Positions 18,194 to 28,311 of a stretch of DNA of 39,056 bases are shown piece by piece; positions within the stretch are counted from its first letter, which is position 1, and every line of letters starts with the position of its first letter. Origin of the DNA: Penium margaritaceum (taxonomy: Eukaryota > Streptophyta > Zygnematophyceae > Desmidiales > Peniaceae). The stretch lies in the NCBI GenBank assembly GCA_023375785.1, contig SZWC01004776.1:59816-98871 (forward strand). Reading direction: 5' to 3'. The translations under genes were made by a program, and so were the position numbers. A model generated the notes under the pieces. It ran no database searches and was not told the origin of the DNA. It saw nothing but the letters and a program-made list of their open reading frames with translations.

Positions 18194-20713
18194 CGCCCCC
18201 TTGGCCATGGGTGCAGAGGGTGCACAAACAAGATGATGGAGTTGGAGTTGTAGTGCAGTGGAGGGAAGTGCTTTAGTGAGGAAATCTGCCAGTTGTGCAT
18301 TCCCGCTGATGGGCTGGACTTGAATGGCTCCTGATTCCACTGCCTCGCGGACGAAGTGATGTTCGACGTTAATGTGCTTTGTGCGTGGATGCAACACACC
18401 ATCATTTGCTGCAATGCTGCGTGCGGCGGAGCTGTCATTGTGCAGTGGGACCGCTTGCACATTCAGACCCAATTCCTCAAGCAAGCGCGCCAGCCAGATA
18501 CCCTCACATGCTGCTTCACCCAATGCCATGTACTCCGCTTCTGCCACACTGCGCGCCACACAGGACTGTTTTGCACTTCTCCACGATACAGCCGTGCCCC
18601 ACAGACGAAACACATACCCACCACAACTACGGGCCTGACGGTCTCGCGCATAGTCGCTGTCACAAAACCCATCCAGCAAGCAACACGCCGTGGGAGCAAA
18701 GACCAGACCAAGGCCAGCAGTGTCCAGCACGTAGCGCAGCAGTTTCAGCAGTGCTTTGTGATGCGCGCTGCGAGGTTGTTGACCAAATTGAGCCAGCACA
18801 TTGACTGCACAGGAGATGTCTGGACGTGTGGTGGATGCCAGGTAGGATAGGCTGCCAGTGATCTGTCGGTACAGTGTAGGATCACAGTCTGGACCGTAGT
18901 CAGTGGTGCGTGCATCCAGCAAGTGAGTGTACACATCAGGGCTCATCGGTGAGTGCTGCTGTGGAAGGTGTTGTACAAGGTGTTGAAAACGACCAGTGAG
19001 GTGTGTCAGAAACTGACCATGATGCAGTGAGAGTGTGCGTGCAGATCTGTCTCTGATGATAGTCATGCCCAAGAAGTTGCTTGCCTCCCCCAAGTCCGTC
19101 ATGTTGTAGTGCTCAGTGAGTAGGGCCTTTGTGCGTGTGATGAGAGAGAGCGACGTGGACAAGAGCAACAGGTCATCGACATAGACCAACAGCATGACAG
19201 GTACTCCATCTTCCCAGCGTAAAAAGCAGGAAGGATCACACACACTCTGTGTGAATTTCCCAGTCATGAGAGTGCGACTAATCTCTTTGTTCCAACACCA
19301 GGGTGCTTGCTTCAGTCCATAAAGAGCTTTAAGGAGCAACCAGACGCGATCTGTTCCATCCTCAAACCCTTCTTGCTGTTTGACATACAGTTCCTCCTCC
19401 AGAGGGCCATTCAGAAAAGCATTTTTTACGTCCATTTGATGAATCTCCCAGTCTTCATGGGCGGCCACTCCGAACAGCACTCTGCCGGTGCCATACTTGC
19501 CTACTGGGGCATAAGTGTCAGTGAAATCCTGTCCTGGAACTTGATGAAATCCCTTAGCTACCAGCCTGGCTTTGTATTTTTCAATTAGGCCAGCCAAGTT
19601 CCTTTTCAACTTGAAGACCCACTTCACATCTATGGCCTTTCGGCCAGGTGGAAGAGGCACAACCTCGAACACCTTGTGCTCCAAAAGAGCGTTGATCTCG
19701 GTAGTCATGGCCTTCTCCCATTCAGGTGCTTCAGAGCGCCCCCTTGCCTCAGACAGGGTCAGGGGCTCCACCTGTTGGTGCTGTGTGGAGTTGGAACCAG
19801 TCATGTGATAGAACTGTCGATAGTTAACGCGTGGGATGTCCCTCAAAGCGCGTTTTACAGGTTCGGGTTCAGGTGTGACAGTTTTTCCTGACTCTGTGGG
19901 AGCATCACCTCGCAGCCCAGGGGGTGACTGAGGCGCACTTGACTCTGTGCTTGCCAGATCAGTGGGTGTTAGAAGCTCTCTCGGCACAGAGTTGTACTCA
20001 CCCTGCTCTTGGGCTACAGTGTGTGTGGGAACTGTGACTGTTTGTGGGACAAGCACTGGAATGCTTACATAGTGGGGGTAGTGCTCAGGGTTAGTCAGGT
20101 TGGGCACGTGTTGCAAGGCGCGGAATTGCTTATACGGCATGTGCTCCAGGAAGGAAGCATCTCGACTCTCAAGGAAGCTGTGGCTCGTGGGGTCCCAGAA
20201 CCTCCACGCCTTTGACGCATGTGACACACCTACAAACACACACCACCGGCCTCTAGGGCTCAATTTATGTTCGTGTTGTGGTTTGGTGAACCAGACGCAG
20301 GCCATGGTGCCCCAGACTCGGGCAGGACGTAAGTCCGCTTTTTCCTTGAACCATCGTTCCCAAGGTGTGACTGACCGGGACAGTGGGCCTTGCGGGACTC
20401 TGTTCCACACCCAGGTGATGTACTTCACTGCTTCCTCCCAAAACCCAAAGGATAGACCCGACTCCCTCAGTAGCGTGCGTAGGGCATCGCCAAGTGTTCT
20501 GTGCCATCTCTCGGCTACCCCATTTTGCTGGGGAGTGTACGGCGCAGTGGTCTGATGTTCTATTCCTTGTGCCTTAAGAGCTGCAGTCAGTGGACCCATG
20601 AACTCTCCCCCTCTGTCAGTCCGTAGCTTCAGCAACTTGCACTTTGTCTGTCGCTCTGCAAGGGGTATCCACTCTGTGATGGCCTGGAGAGTGTCTGACT
20701 TAGATTTGAGCAA
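18188..20713 (-). CDS. pol: Element E pol: integrase core, reverse transcriptase, RNase H
   Basis: The open frame of 841 codons continues the upstream E frame after one TAG (20720-20722). Integrase: LRTDRGGEF and PQQNGVAERWHR give the second Asp and the Glu; the first Asp (LVHADLTGP) lies upstream of the TAG. RT: VKWVFKLKRNLAGLIEKYKARLVAKGF, HQMDVKNAFLNG and the catalytic YVDDLLLL (near 19160-19185). RNase H: FCDSDYARD, VAEAEYMALGEA, DSSAARSIA, PRTKHINVEHHFVREAV and ADFLTKALP. The last codons run through the polypurine tract, and the stop TAA is made by the first bases of the LTR (TGTTAA). All catalytic residues that I can check are present. Confidence 0.93.
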   Translation of the reverse strand: MLKSKSDTLQAITEWIPLAERQTKCKLLKLRTDRGGEFMGPLTAALKAQGIEHQTTAPYTPQQNGVAERWHRTLGDALRTLLRESGLSFGFWEEAVKYITWVWNRVPQGPLSRSVTPWERWFKEKADLRPARVWGTMACVWFTKPQHEHKLSPRGRWCVFVGVSHASKAWRFWDPTSHSFLESRDASFLEHMPYKQFRALQHVPNLTNPEHYPHYVSIPVLVPQTVTVPTHTVAQEQGEYNSVPRELLTPTDLASTESSAPQSPPGLRGDAPTESGKTVTPEPEPVKRALRDIPRVNYRQFYHMTGSNSTQHQQVEPLTLSEARGRSEAPEWEKAMTTEINALLEHKVFEVVPLPPGRKAIDVKWVFKLKRNLAGLIEKYKARLVAKGFHQVPGQDFTDTYAPVGKYGTGRVLFGVAAHEDWEIHQMDVKNAFLNGPLEEELYVKQQEGFEDGTDRVWLLLKALYGLKQAPWCWNKEISRTLMTGKFTQSVCDPSCFLRWEDGVPVMLLVYVDDLLLLSTSLSLITRTKALLTEHYNMTDLGEASNFLGMTIIRDRSARTLSLHHGQFLTHLTGRFQHLVQHLPQQHSPMSPDVYTHLLDARTTDYGPDCDPTLYRQITGSLSYLASTTRPDISCAVNVLAQFGQQPRSAHHKALLKLLRYVLDTAGLGLVFAPTACCLLDGFCDSDYARDRQARSCGGYVFRLWGTAVSWRSAKQSCVARSVAEAEYMALGEAACEGIWLARLLEELGLNVQAVPLHNDSSAARSIAANDGVLHPRTKHINVEHHFVREAVESGAIQVQPISGNAQLADFLTKALPSTALQLQLHHLVCAPSAPMAKGAC
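18194..18204 (-). promoter_or_regulatory. Element E polypurine tract
   Basis: The minus strand reads CCAAGGGGGCG directly before the LTR start TGTTAA. It is translated as part of the pol C-terminus. Confidence 0.8.
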
Positions 20714-20719
20714 GAACGC

Positions 20720-22417
20720 CTAGCGGAAACGACTGAAGTCATTTGTCAATGTCAGATTGTACTGTGACCCATACTGGACTGAGGGCACGGGCATCGGTCC
20801 AGTCAGATCTGCATGGACCAGTTGCAGAGGTGCAGTCCTATCCCTGTCTGATTTGGGAAAAGTCTGTCTATGAGCCTTGCCCTCATGGCATTCCATACAT
20901 GTGTCTGATTTGAGTCCATGAGGGCAATCCTCCTGAGTGATACCTCGTGCTGATGAGTGCTTTTGCATGTCTATGATGAGATCTGAGTGAATGTGTGCCA
21001 GACGTCTGTGTAGGAGGTTTATATGCTTTGCATCTGTCGTGGTGACAACGTGAGCCTGTGGACGAAGCGAGTGAGTGGGAACCAAGGGAAAGAGAGTCAG
21101 GCGATACAGCATGTCAGCGTGCAATGACCCATCCACGAACAAACTCCCAGTCGAATCATAAAGCATGCATCTATGCTGCTGCATCACTGTGGACACATTG
21201 GCTTGGTGATCCAGCTGCCCACCGGACAACAAGTTCACTCGCAACTTGGGTACATACAGTACACCAGTAAGCCAGATCACTCCCCCAGGTGCCTGCAATG
21301 CCACCGTCCCCACACCCTCCACCGATAAGACTTCCCCAGAGCCGGTTTTCACTCCTTCAACAACATCCGCGGCATACAGTGACGCAAACAGCTGCCTGTG
21401 CGGGGACATGTGATGCGATGCAGCGGTGTCATACAGCCATTCTTGCATGGGAAGAGCATGCGATGTGGTAATGTGCGTATGCCCAAGACGCTGACCTGAC
21501 GCCGGTGTCGCGGCGGTCGGCTCGGGGGGTTGAAGCTCCGTCGGGGTGGTCCAGCCAACAGGAGGTGGTGGAGCTGGTTGCTGCGTGTCTGCCATCTCTG
21601 AGTAAACACGCTGTGCCCACGTAGGTGCAGGAACTGGTGCAGCAGAGTACGGTGGCACGTAAAACGGCCCTTGATACTGTGGTGGTGGTCCCTGGTAGAA
21701 CGGTGGCGGAAGTCCCTGGGGCACTGGGAACGCCACAGGCTGCTGCAGTGAGGGTGCTGCGAATGTGGCTGCTCCGAACGGAGCTGGTGAGTGTGGTCCC
21801 ATGGGAGATGAACTTGACCACGCAGGGGGCTGTAGCTGCTGACTGAGCTGAGGGCGGTGAACCTGTTGCAGCTGATAAGACTGCTGCTGTGCAGGAGGAG
21901 TCATGATACGCTGCAGCTGTGGGCATGCCCGCCAGTAGTGTCCGGCCTGCCCGCAGAAGTTGCAAGTGCGTTCTCCTGCATCCCGACCATGACCGTGCCC
22001 TCCGCTTGACTGTCCTCCTCTCCCCCCTCCACCTCGTCTACCTCCTGCACCCGAGCCTGGAGATGGGCCTGACGCTACATGGTGAACAAAGGTGCTGGCG
22101 GTAGGGGTCTCGACGTCGCGTGCTTCCCCACGCAGAATGTCTTCGTAGTGACGTAACTCCTCAAAAACCTCTCCTAGATCCGTGGCCTCGATGTCGGTGA
22201 CACGTAACTTCCTCAACAACGCCCGTCGGAACTCCCTGTACGGTTCTCCCAGATGAAGTAAAACTGGGTCTAACCACTCCAGCACCGAGCAGGGTGCCCC
22301 AAGCCCCAGAATGCGGCGACGGATATCCATTGCTGTGTCCCAATATTCTGCGATGGGCGCTCCTGGCTTGGGGTACAGCCTGCGCAACTTGTCACGAAGT
22401 GTAATGACCAGGGCCAT
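20720..22417 (-). CDS. gag: Element E gag-pol middle: capsid C-part, zinc knuckle, protease, pre-integrase
   Basis: 565 codons in the same frame as the flanking E segments, bounded by TAG codons. The Gag C-part (LRDKLRRLYPKPGAPIAEYWDTAM) is followed by a Gly/Arg-rich stretch near residues 120-150. A canonical CX2CX4HX4C knuckle, CNFCGQAGHYWRAC, begins at residue 152. A Pro/Gln-rich spacer precedes the protease block WLYDTAASHHM (near 21408-21440), where Ala replaces the usual Gly after Asp-Thr. The pre-integrase zinc motif reads LLHRRLAHIH...CMEC. It ends in LVHADLTGPMPV and NDFSRFR, where the TAG interrupts the integrase core at a position usually Trp. The first ATG shown is only an internal Met after the upstream TAG. 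Confidence 0.9.
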   Translation of the reverse strand: MALVITLRDKLRRLYPKPGAPIAEYWDTAMDIRRRILGLGAPCSVLEWLDPVLLHLGEPYREFRRALLRKLRVTDIEATDLGEVFEELRHYEDILRGEARDVETPTASTFVHHVASGPSPGSGAGGRRGGGGRGGQSSGGHGHGRDAGERTCNFCGQAGHYWRACPQLQRIMTPPAQQQSYQLQQVHRPQLSQQLQPPAWSSSSPMGPHSPAPFGAATFAAPSLQQPVAFPVPQGLPPPFYQGPPPQYQGPFYVPPYSAAPVPAPTWAQRVYSEMADTQQPAPPPPVGWTTPTELQPPEPTAATPASGQRLGHTHITTSHALPMQEWLYDTAASHHMSPHRQLFASLYAADVVEGVKTGSGEVLSVEGVGTVALQAPGGVIWLTGVLYVPKLRVNLLSGGQLDHQANVSTVMQQHRCMLYDSTGSLFVDGSLHADMLYRLTLFPLVPTHSLRPQAHVVTTTDAKHINLLHRRLAHIHSDLIIDMQKHSSARGITQEDCPHGLKSDTCMECHEGKAHRQTFPKSDRDRTAPLQLVHADLTGPMPVPSVQYGSQYNLTLTNDFSRFR

Positions 22418-22447
22418 ACCCCGTTCCTCCTGCCGGGTGGAGAGGTG

Positions 22448-22855
22448 CTACCACGCCTCATAGGGTTGAGAGGCTCCGCTACGTGGATTTGTGGGATCCT
22501 CGCCCTTTCCTCCAAACAAGAGGTGACGGATGGCGTAGGCTTGACCATCGGGCAACGCCCGCATGAGGGCATTGAACGCATGCAAAAGCACTCGCTCATC
22601 TGCATCCTCCGCCGCTGGTGCTAAGTAAACTTCCTGAAAGCCGTGCTCGGCGGCCCACGCAAGGAAAATGTCCATCCATGCGAGGAAATCTCGCGTGCCA
22701 AGCAAAGGAGGAGAGAGGTCCTTTTGCGTCATGACCTTAGACAGCTCCTCCCAGGATACTGTCGTGGCGGGTTGGTTGGAGGGCTGGCTGCCGTTGGAGT
22801 TAGAGCCGCCCCCTTGGTTTGAGGAGCCCGCATTGCTCATGGCTTCCGTCTGCAC
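22448..22855 (-). CDS. gag: Element E gag, N-terminal part
   Basis: Start of E Gag: 135 codons from ATG at 22853-22855 to TAG at 22448-22450. A Ser/Asn/Gly-rich head precedes a folded-looking region (WEELSKVMTQKDLSPPLLGTRDFLAWMDIFLAWAAEHGF). A second Met six codons in could be the true start. The TAG follows YEAW; copia Gags often have Trp-rich text here, and the same frame continues downstream, so this is one reading frame with an amber codon, not a separate gene. Confidence 0.85.
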   Translation of the reverse strand: MQTEAMSNAGSSNQGGGSNSNGSQPSNQPATTVSWEELSKVMTQKDLSPPLLGTRDFLAWMDIFLAWAAEHGFQEVYLAPAAEDADERVLLHAFNALMRALPDGQAYAIRHLLFGGKGEDPTNPRSGASQPYEAW

Positions 22856-23493
22856 CCTCCTCCCCTTGGCGAAGGGGTTGAGCTGCTGCTGCTGCTGCTA
22901 TAGGGCGAGAGACGCACTGAGGCGGGAGATTCCTGCCTAATGCAGGTGCGGCTCCCACCAGAGTGGTGAGTGGCACGGATGATCCGCCACAAGCGAATCG
23001 TCGACGGACCCCCCCCCCCCACGGTGCCGAAAAATTTTTGGCAGCGTTTCCCCCGCCCCAGTGGGCGTGAGAAATATGGGAAGGCCGTGGGAACACCTGT
23101 AGGTACCTGATCCAATCCCACCCAACCCAGGAATGGAGGGGAGCCCAACCAGTAGGGGGAGGGGAAGACCAAAGAGCCCTGACGGCAGAGTGCCGTCACC
23201 CGCTGCTGCTGCTACGCTACTGCTGCTGTGGCTGCTTCGTTGGCAGCCCCACTCGCGGTTGTAGCACGAGACGTGGCGACTTCGCGGACAACGCCCCCAC
23301 GACAATGTGATCGGCGCCTCTGTGGCTCCTCCCTGACTGCGCAAGGTTTGGCGAGCCCTGCGCGACCTGCTTCGACGGTCCAGGCTTGCTGCAGAGGCGG
23401 CAAACAGCGCCGTTGCCGTTCAGGACCGTTTGAGGGCCGTCCGTCGATTTTACAGATCCCGCTCTCTAGTGTTCACCACACCCAGCGTTCTGG
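22856..23493 (-). other. Element E leader
   Basis: About 640 bp between primer site and gag. CAG-type triplet runs (seen as CTGCTG on the plus strand near 22882-22900 and 23200-23230) and a run of about eleven C at 23007-23019. No convincing coding frame. Confidence 0.6.
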
Positions 23494-23505
23494 GCTCTGA
23501 TACCA
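23494..23505 (-). promoter_or_regulatory. Element E primer-binding site
   Basis: The minus strand reads TGGTATCAGAGC next to the LTR end; initiator tRNA-Met type. Confidence 0.93.
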
Positions 23506-24108
23506 TAAAGGGAACGAGACGAATCTATTGCAACTTGTTTTGTGCAAAACGGTGCTGATTTGAGTGAGTTATGGTTGGGTGAGGGGCGGCCATGGATCCG
23601 TCGTAAAAAAAAAGTACAAGTGCTGAGCGTGAGCATAAAAAAGCTCTAGGGGGTGGGACTCGCTACTCGAGCCCACCCATCGGCCGGCAAGCAAAGCTCG
23701 CCGGTGCTCAATTCCCAGGTGCGCGGAAACTCCGCGCACGATCCTAAATCCGGCTCTAGGCCGGTTCCATGTTTGCGCACGACCTACGTCAGTCAGAAAT
23801 ACCCAGCCTTGACTTTGAGGTCACATCTAGGTCTGCGAACTCAAGCATCAAGCATGCAGGATCAAATAAAAGACAGGACCACACTAGGTCCCCTATGACT
23901 AATCTAGCAGTAGTCTTGGCTGAAGGGCTGGAGCAGGGGCGTTGCTGCCGAGAGGGAAACGAGCACAGGAGGGGGAGAGAAGTGGATGTCTGGTGTGCTC
24001 AGTGCTGACGCACGCGCTCACTGTGCGTCACCTCCGCTCTCAGAGTCAGCAAGCCCTGCACACTCATGGCCACCGCAGAGTCGTACATATATACAGGGAG
24101 GATTAACA
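23506..24108 (-). repeat. Element E 5' LTR (603 bp)
   Basis: Matches the left LTR with about 15 differences and is flanked by GTCGC. In element sense it starts TGTTAATCC, ends CCCTTTA, and has TATATATG about 20 bp from its start. Confidence 0.94.
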
Positions 24109-24500
24109 GTCGCATCACCACCATCTTCCCTCCTGCATTCTCCTTCTTCATCCTCCATCACTTCCTCATCTTCCTCCTCCTCTTCGNCAGGACCACACTA
24201 GGTCCCCTATGACTAATCTAGCAGTAGTCTTGGCTGAAGGGCTGGAGCAGGGGCGTTGCTGCCGAGAGGGAAACGAGCACAGGAGGGGGAGAGAAGTGGA
24301 TGTCTGGTGTGCTCAGTGCTGACGCACGCGCTCACTGTGCGTCACCTCCGCTCTCAGAGTCAGCAAGCCCTGCACACTCATGGCCACCGCAGAGTCGTAC
24401 ATATATACAGGGAGGATTAACAGTCGCATCACCACCATCTTCCCTCCTGCATTCTCCTTCTTCATCCTCCATCACTTCCTCATCTTCCTCCTCCTCTTCG
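23874..24500. other. Probable assembly join: 313-bp direct duplication around N at 24187
   Basis: 23874-24186 (end of the E LTR, target duplication, 70 bp of D gag) recurs at 24188-24500. It is separated by one N and is virtually identical. The biological copy is probably single. Confidence 0.88.
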
Positions 24501-24770
24501 GCCCCGCCCACACCCACTCAGACACAGGGTGTTACAGCAATAGCTCAAGGGAAGAAGAAGAAGGGGAAGCGTGGATCAGGTTAGCAGCAGTCACAGTAGC
24601 AGTCGTCATCTAGTGGTAGCAGTGGACGTTCTGTTCACTGCTAGAACTGTGGAGGTGCCCATCGCTACACCGAGTGCCAGCAGCCGCTGGACTGGGCACG
24701 GATTACTCGTGGGCTCCAGGCTGCACACGCCCTCCGTTCCACGTCCATCACGTCATCCTCGCCTTCCTCC
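24423..24770 (+). pseudogene. gag: Element D gag, C-terminal part with zinc knuckle (broken)
   Basis: Resumes the gag frame after E: ASPPSSLLHSP, a Ser run, then basic AQGKKKKGKRGSG, TAG at 24582, and the knuckle SVHC*NCGGAHRYTEC, in which a stop replaces Tyr. Cys and His spacing is CX2CX3HX4C, as in A and F. It is in frame with D protease downstream. Confidence 0.82.
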
Positions 24771-25764
24771 GGACGTGTCGCGACAACAACTACAGCTGTT
24801 CCCGCTTTCTCACCGGCGAGTAGCAGTGATCTGGACCCATGCGACCGCACCAACGCTGAGCTCCCACACCTTCTGGCACTCCCCTTTCAGGGAGGTGCGA
24901 GTGTGTTGTCATCGTTCGGTGGTCCACAGACTGTCTTTCCCTCCGTTTCTGTGGGTCGTGACGACGCATGTGGGAGAGCACAGTCAGCATGTGATGATGA
25001 TGGGTCTGACTGCACAAATTGGGTTCACGAGTCTCATCTTTGTGCCCTGTGTCGTTCCTCCCCACTGACGGCTCAGCGTCCCTCTGATGCCGAGTGTTCC
25101 ATTGCCTGCTGTACAGTGACGTCCACCAGTCGTGACTCCGGTGGCACTTGGATCATCGATTCTGGTGCCACTCATCACATGACGTGTCGTCATTGTGATT
25201 TTGTTATTCTCGGTCCTGTCACATCTGTACGTTCCGTCCATAACGGCTCTGGTCAGTCCTTGCCAGTCGATGGTGTTCGGGTTGTATGTTTCGACGGTTA
25301 TTCTGGCTCCTTGTACCTTTCCGACGTGTTGTTTGTGCCTGATCTTGAGCTCAGCCTACTTTCTGTGCGTGCCTACACACTGCTGGGTCTCTCTGTGGAG
25401 CATACCGCAAACTCAACGACTGTGACTGCTACTAACACTCGCAGTGTTGTCCTTCCTGCCTCAGTCGTAGATGATATGTATCGCGTCTCTCGGACCTCCT
25501 CCCCTTGCTCCCCTTCCTCCTCCGGTCAGGTCTTTGTCACTAGTGTTCTATCTTCGGAACACCAACGGTTGCTTCATCGCCGTCTATGACATGTGGGCTC
25601 CGATACCGTGTCGAAGCTCATTCGGACACAGCCTGCTCAAGGTCTTGACGCGGCTTGTTTTGAGAAGCTGCCCAACACCGACTGTCTCTTTTGCGCTCAG
25701 GGGAAGATGTACCGATGCACCTACCCTGACTCTCGTTCCCGAGCGCTTTAGCCTCTCGAGCTAG
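24771..25764 (+). pseudogene. pol: Element D protease and pre-integrase region (broken)
   Basis: The protease block WIIDSGATHHMTC (near 25150-25186) is intact, including the Asp-Ser-Gly triplet. Further blocks are SGSLYLSDVLFVPDLELSLLSV and LSSEHQRLLHRRL. A TGA at 25587 replaces a sense codon (TGT in F). The pre-integrase Cys pair CLFCAQGK follows, then a TAG near 25750. Confidence 0.86.
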
Positions 25765-26640
25765 TTCACTCAGACATTCTCGGTCCTCTTCCGGTCGAGT
25801 CCCTATCTGATCGGGGCCGGTATGTTCTGACTCAAACTGACAACTTTACCCGGATGCGGTAGGTCTATAGTCTGTTTCAGAAGAGCAACGCCGCCCTTAC
25901 GGTTCGACTCTGGCTAGTGATGGCTGAGCGTCAGTCCCGTCACACGCTACATTCATTCCGCTCAGATCGTGACGGTGTATTCCTTGGCGAGATGGACAGG
26001 TTCTTTGTTGAGCACGGGAGTTTTCACCAGGTCTCCACTCTTGCTACCCCTCAGCAGAATGGTGTTTCCGAGCGCTGGAACCGTACCATGGAGGATGCGG
26101 TCTGAGTGCGGTCTCCCTGAGTCCTTTGTCTTTGAGATTTTTGCCTACATGACTTGGGTCTGGAACCGCCTCCCGCACGGTCCGATTCCAAACCACATCA
26201 CACCGTATGAGCTCTGGTTTGGACACCGTACTCACCTTCGTCTCGCTCGCGTCTGGGGATCCCTTGCCTCCGTGTGGTACATCGAGGACCAGCAGGGGTC
26301 AAAGGTCTCACCTCGGGGCCGCTTGTGTGCCTTCGTAGGCATTTCCCCGCGGTCGGAGGCCTGGCGCTTCTGGGATCCTACTCGTCGTCGCGTCATTGAG
26401 TCACGCGACGCGCTCTTATTCGAGTCTCTCACCTACCGTGACCTGACTTCGATCACGGCACTCTCCGCCACTCATGTTCCTACCTGTGATGGTTCTCGGC
26501 GGATGAGGGGGACTTCTACGCCAACGAGCACCTCTCACCAGGCTGATGTGTCCGTTCGAGCCCCCTTCACCTCTCGGTCTCCGGCCCTCGATGACCCGGC
26601 GATCATCGCCGTCGGTCCAGAGACCTTGCCCGTCTAGCCT
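25765..26640 (+). pseudogene. pol: Element D integrase (frameshifted)
   Basis: HSDILGP and RSDRDGVF keep the two Asp, though the usual GGEF after the second has become DGVF. NGVSERWNR keeps the Glu. Near 26099 a 14-bp segment present in F is missing, shifting the frame; translation then continues in another frame as MRSECGLPESFVFEIF to a TAG at 26635. Other stops lie near 25750 and 25861. Confidence 0.88.
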
Positions 26641-27280
26641 GTTTCACGCCCCACAGGTGCCCCTGCTTCTGTTCCCGCGCCTACTTCTGTGCTAGTACTT
26701 GCGTCCACTGGCACTCCTGTTTTTGTGTCTGGTCCAGTCTTGCCTACTCCCGTATCTGCTCCTGCTGGCACTCCTGCCTCTGTGTCAGGTCCAGTCTTGT
26801 CTGCTCTTGCTGTCACAACCAGCCCCGTGTCCCCCACATATGCATCTCCTTGCAAGGCATCACCCGCATTGTCTCAGTCCCCCCCAGCTATGGTCGTGCC
26901 TGTCCGTGAGCCTGAGGTGCACCCCTCGAGCTCCGGTTACTCCCGTGAGCCCGCAGGCCGTCTTGGACCACTGGATTCCGGAGCTCGGCGAGCGTCTGGC
27001 CCCGCAACCAGGCGCCCCTCTCGCAATATTGCGAGTGGTGACCCCGGCACAGAGGCCCTAGGCCTGAGTGCCCGCACTGAGCTCACAGCGGTACATCCAG
27101 CGTGCCCCGTAGGGCACGATCTTGTCACTCGCGAGTTCCATATCGCTTGTGATGTAGCAGCTGATCTTGTGGTTGTCAGGCCTAGCACCAAGGCGTGTGC
27201 CCTTGCCATGCAGAGCTCTGCCTTTATCGCGCCCGATCCAGGCACCCTGAGGGAAGCTCTCTCATCGCAGGATGCTGACG
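26641..27280 (+). pseudogene. pol: Element D pol linker (Pro/Val-rich)
   Basis: Low-complexity spacer with repeated GTPxSVSGPVLPTPVS-like modules, GYSREPAGRLGPLDSG and AVHPACPVGHDLVTREFHIACD. It is open in the frame used after the 14-bp deletion. Confidence 0.7.
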
Positions 27281-28311
27281 TTTGGCGCGCTGCGTGCGAG
27301 CATGCGCTTTGCGCTATCCGAGAGCACAGAGTCTATGAGCTTGTCGACCTTCCGCCTGGGAGGAAGGCTATTCAGGTCAAGTGGGTCTTTTGCAAGAAAG
27401 TGAAGCCGGATGGCTCACTAGAACGCTATAAGGCCCACTTGGTCGTCAAGGGGTACACTCAGATTGAGGGCGTCGATTACACTGACACTTTTGCCCCTGT
27501 CGGTCGCATGACCTCAGCTCGAGCTCTGTTTGGTGTAGTGGCTCAGCAGGATTGGGAACTTCACCAGATGGACGTGAACAATGGGTTCCTCCATGGCTCT
27601 TTGGATGAGGAGATCTACGTGGCTCAGCCACCAGGCTTTGAGGATGGTGACAAGGTCTAGCGCTTGCGCAAGTCCTTGTACGGCCTCAAGAAGTCTCCAC
27701 GGTGTTGGAACCCAGAGATCAATGGCACCTTGACTCGTGCGGGATGTGTACAGAGCGAGGCAGATCCCTCTCTCTTCATCCTACCGACACCCGAGCGGTT
27801 CACCGCCATCCTAGTCTATGTCGATGACCTTCTGATCGCGTCTCCAACCCTGGAGGCAGTGAAGGAAGCCAAGGCGGTCCTTTAGACTACCTACAGGATG
27901 AAGGACCTCGGTCCTGCATCGGTGTTTCTTTGTATGGAGATCGTGCAAGATCGCAGACGTCGGACATTGTTGCTGCATCAGGCCTGATACGCACGAGTCG
28001 TGGGGGAGCATTTTAGTGACCTCCTTGGTGCAGTGCCCACCGCTTCCACACCTCTTACACCTGATGGGCAGGATTCCCTGAAGGTGGATGATCCCACACA
28101 GCTGCGGGAGACAATGGACGTGACCTTGTATCTCCGTCTCATCGGATCTCTGATGTACCTTGCCACTACTACACATCCTGACATCGCTTTTGCTGTCAAC
28201 CTCCTTGCTCAGTTCTCGCAAGCTCCACGTGCGAGAGCCCTTCACGCGACTGTGCGAGTGGTACGGTATGTGGTCTCCACACCGTACTTCAGACTTTGCT
28301 TTCGTTGGTAG
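27281..28311 (+). pseudogene. pol: Element D reverse transcriptase (broken)
   Basis: VYELVDLPPGRKAIQVKWVFCKKVKPDGSLERYKAHL, HQMDVNNGFLHG (first catalytic Asp kept; Ala to Gly beside it), SLYGLKKSPRCW and VYVDDLLIAS (catalytic Asp pair kept). Stops: TAG 27658 where F has TGG, TAG 27883 where F has CAG, and one near 28309. All in one frame, so decay is by substitutions. Confidence 0.9.

Larger units (their letters stand above)
17316..24108 (-). mobile_element. Element E: young Ty1/copia retrotransposon on the minus strand
   Basis: 3' LTR (element sense) 17316-18193, 5' LTR 23506-24108, target duplication gtcgc at 17311-17315 and 24109-24113. The true LTR length is 603 bp; the left copy is longer by a 275-bp duplication next to an N. 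The LTRs differ at only about 15 sites by eye, roughly 2-3 percent, so E is the youngest insertion here. It holds a full gag-pol frame of 1,556 codons with two TAG codons. The proteins differ clearly from A, D and F (canonical zinc knuckle, DTA protease, YVDD RT), so E is a separate lineage. Confidence 0.95.

Noticed and set aside
17463..18253. Short plus-strand frames in the E LTRs (MGLATRAHPSAGEQ..., MSGVLSADARAHC...)
   Set aside because: They recur only because the LTR is repeated; no similarity to known proteins and no supporting context.
24109..24500. Biological tandem duplication of the E LTR end with D gag
   Set aside because: The duplication abuts an N, is near-identical and contains an insertion junction; two similar cases occur at other N bases, so an assembly join is more likely.
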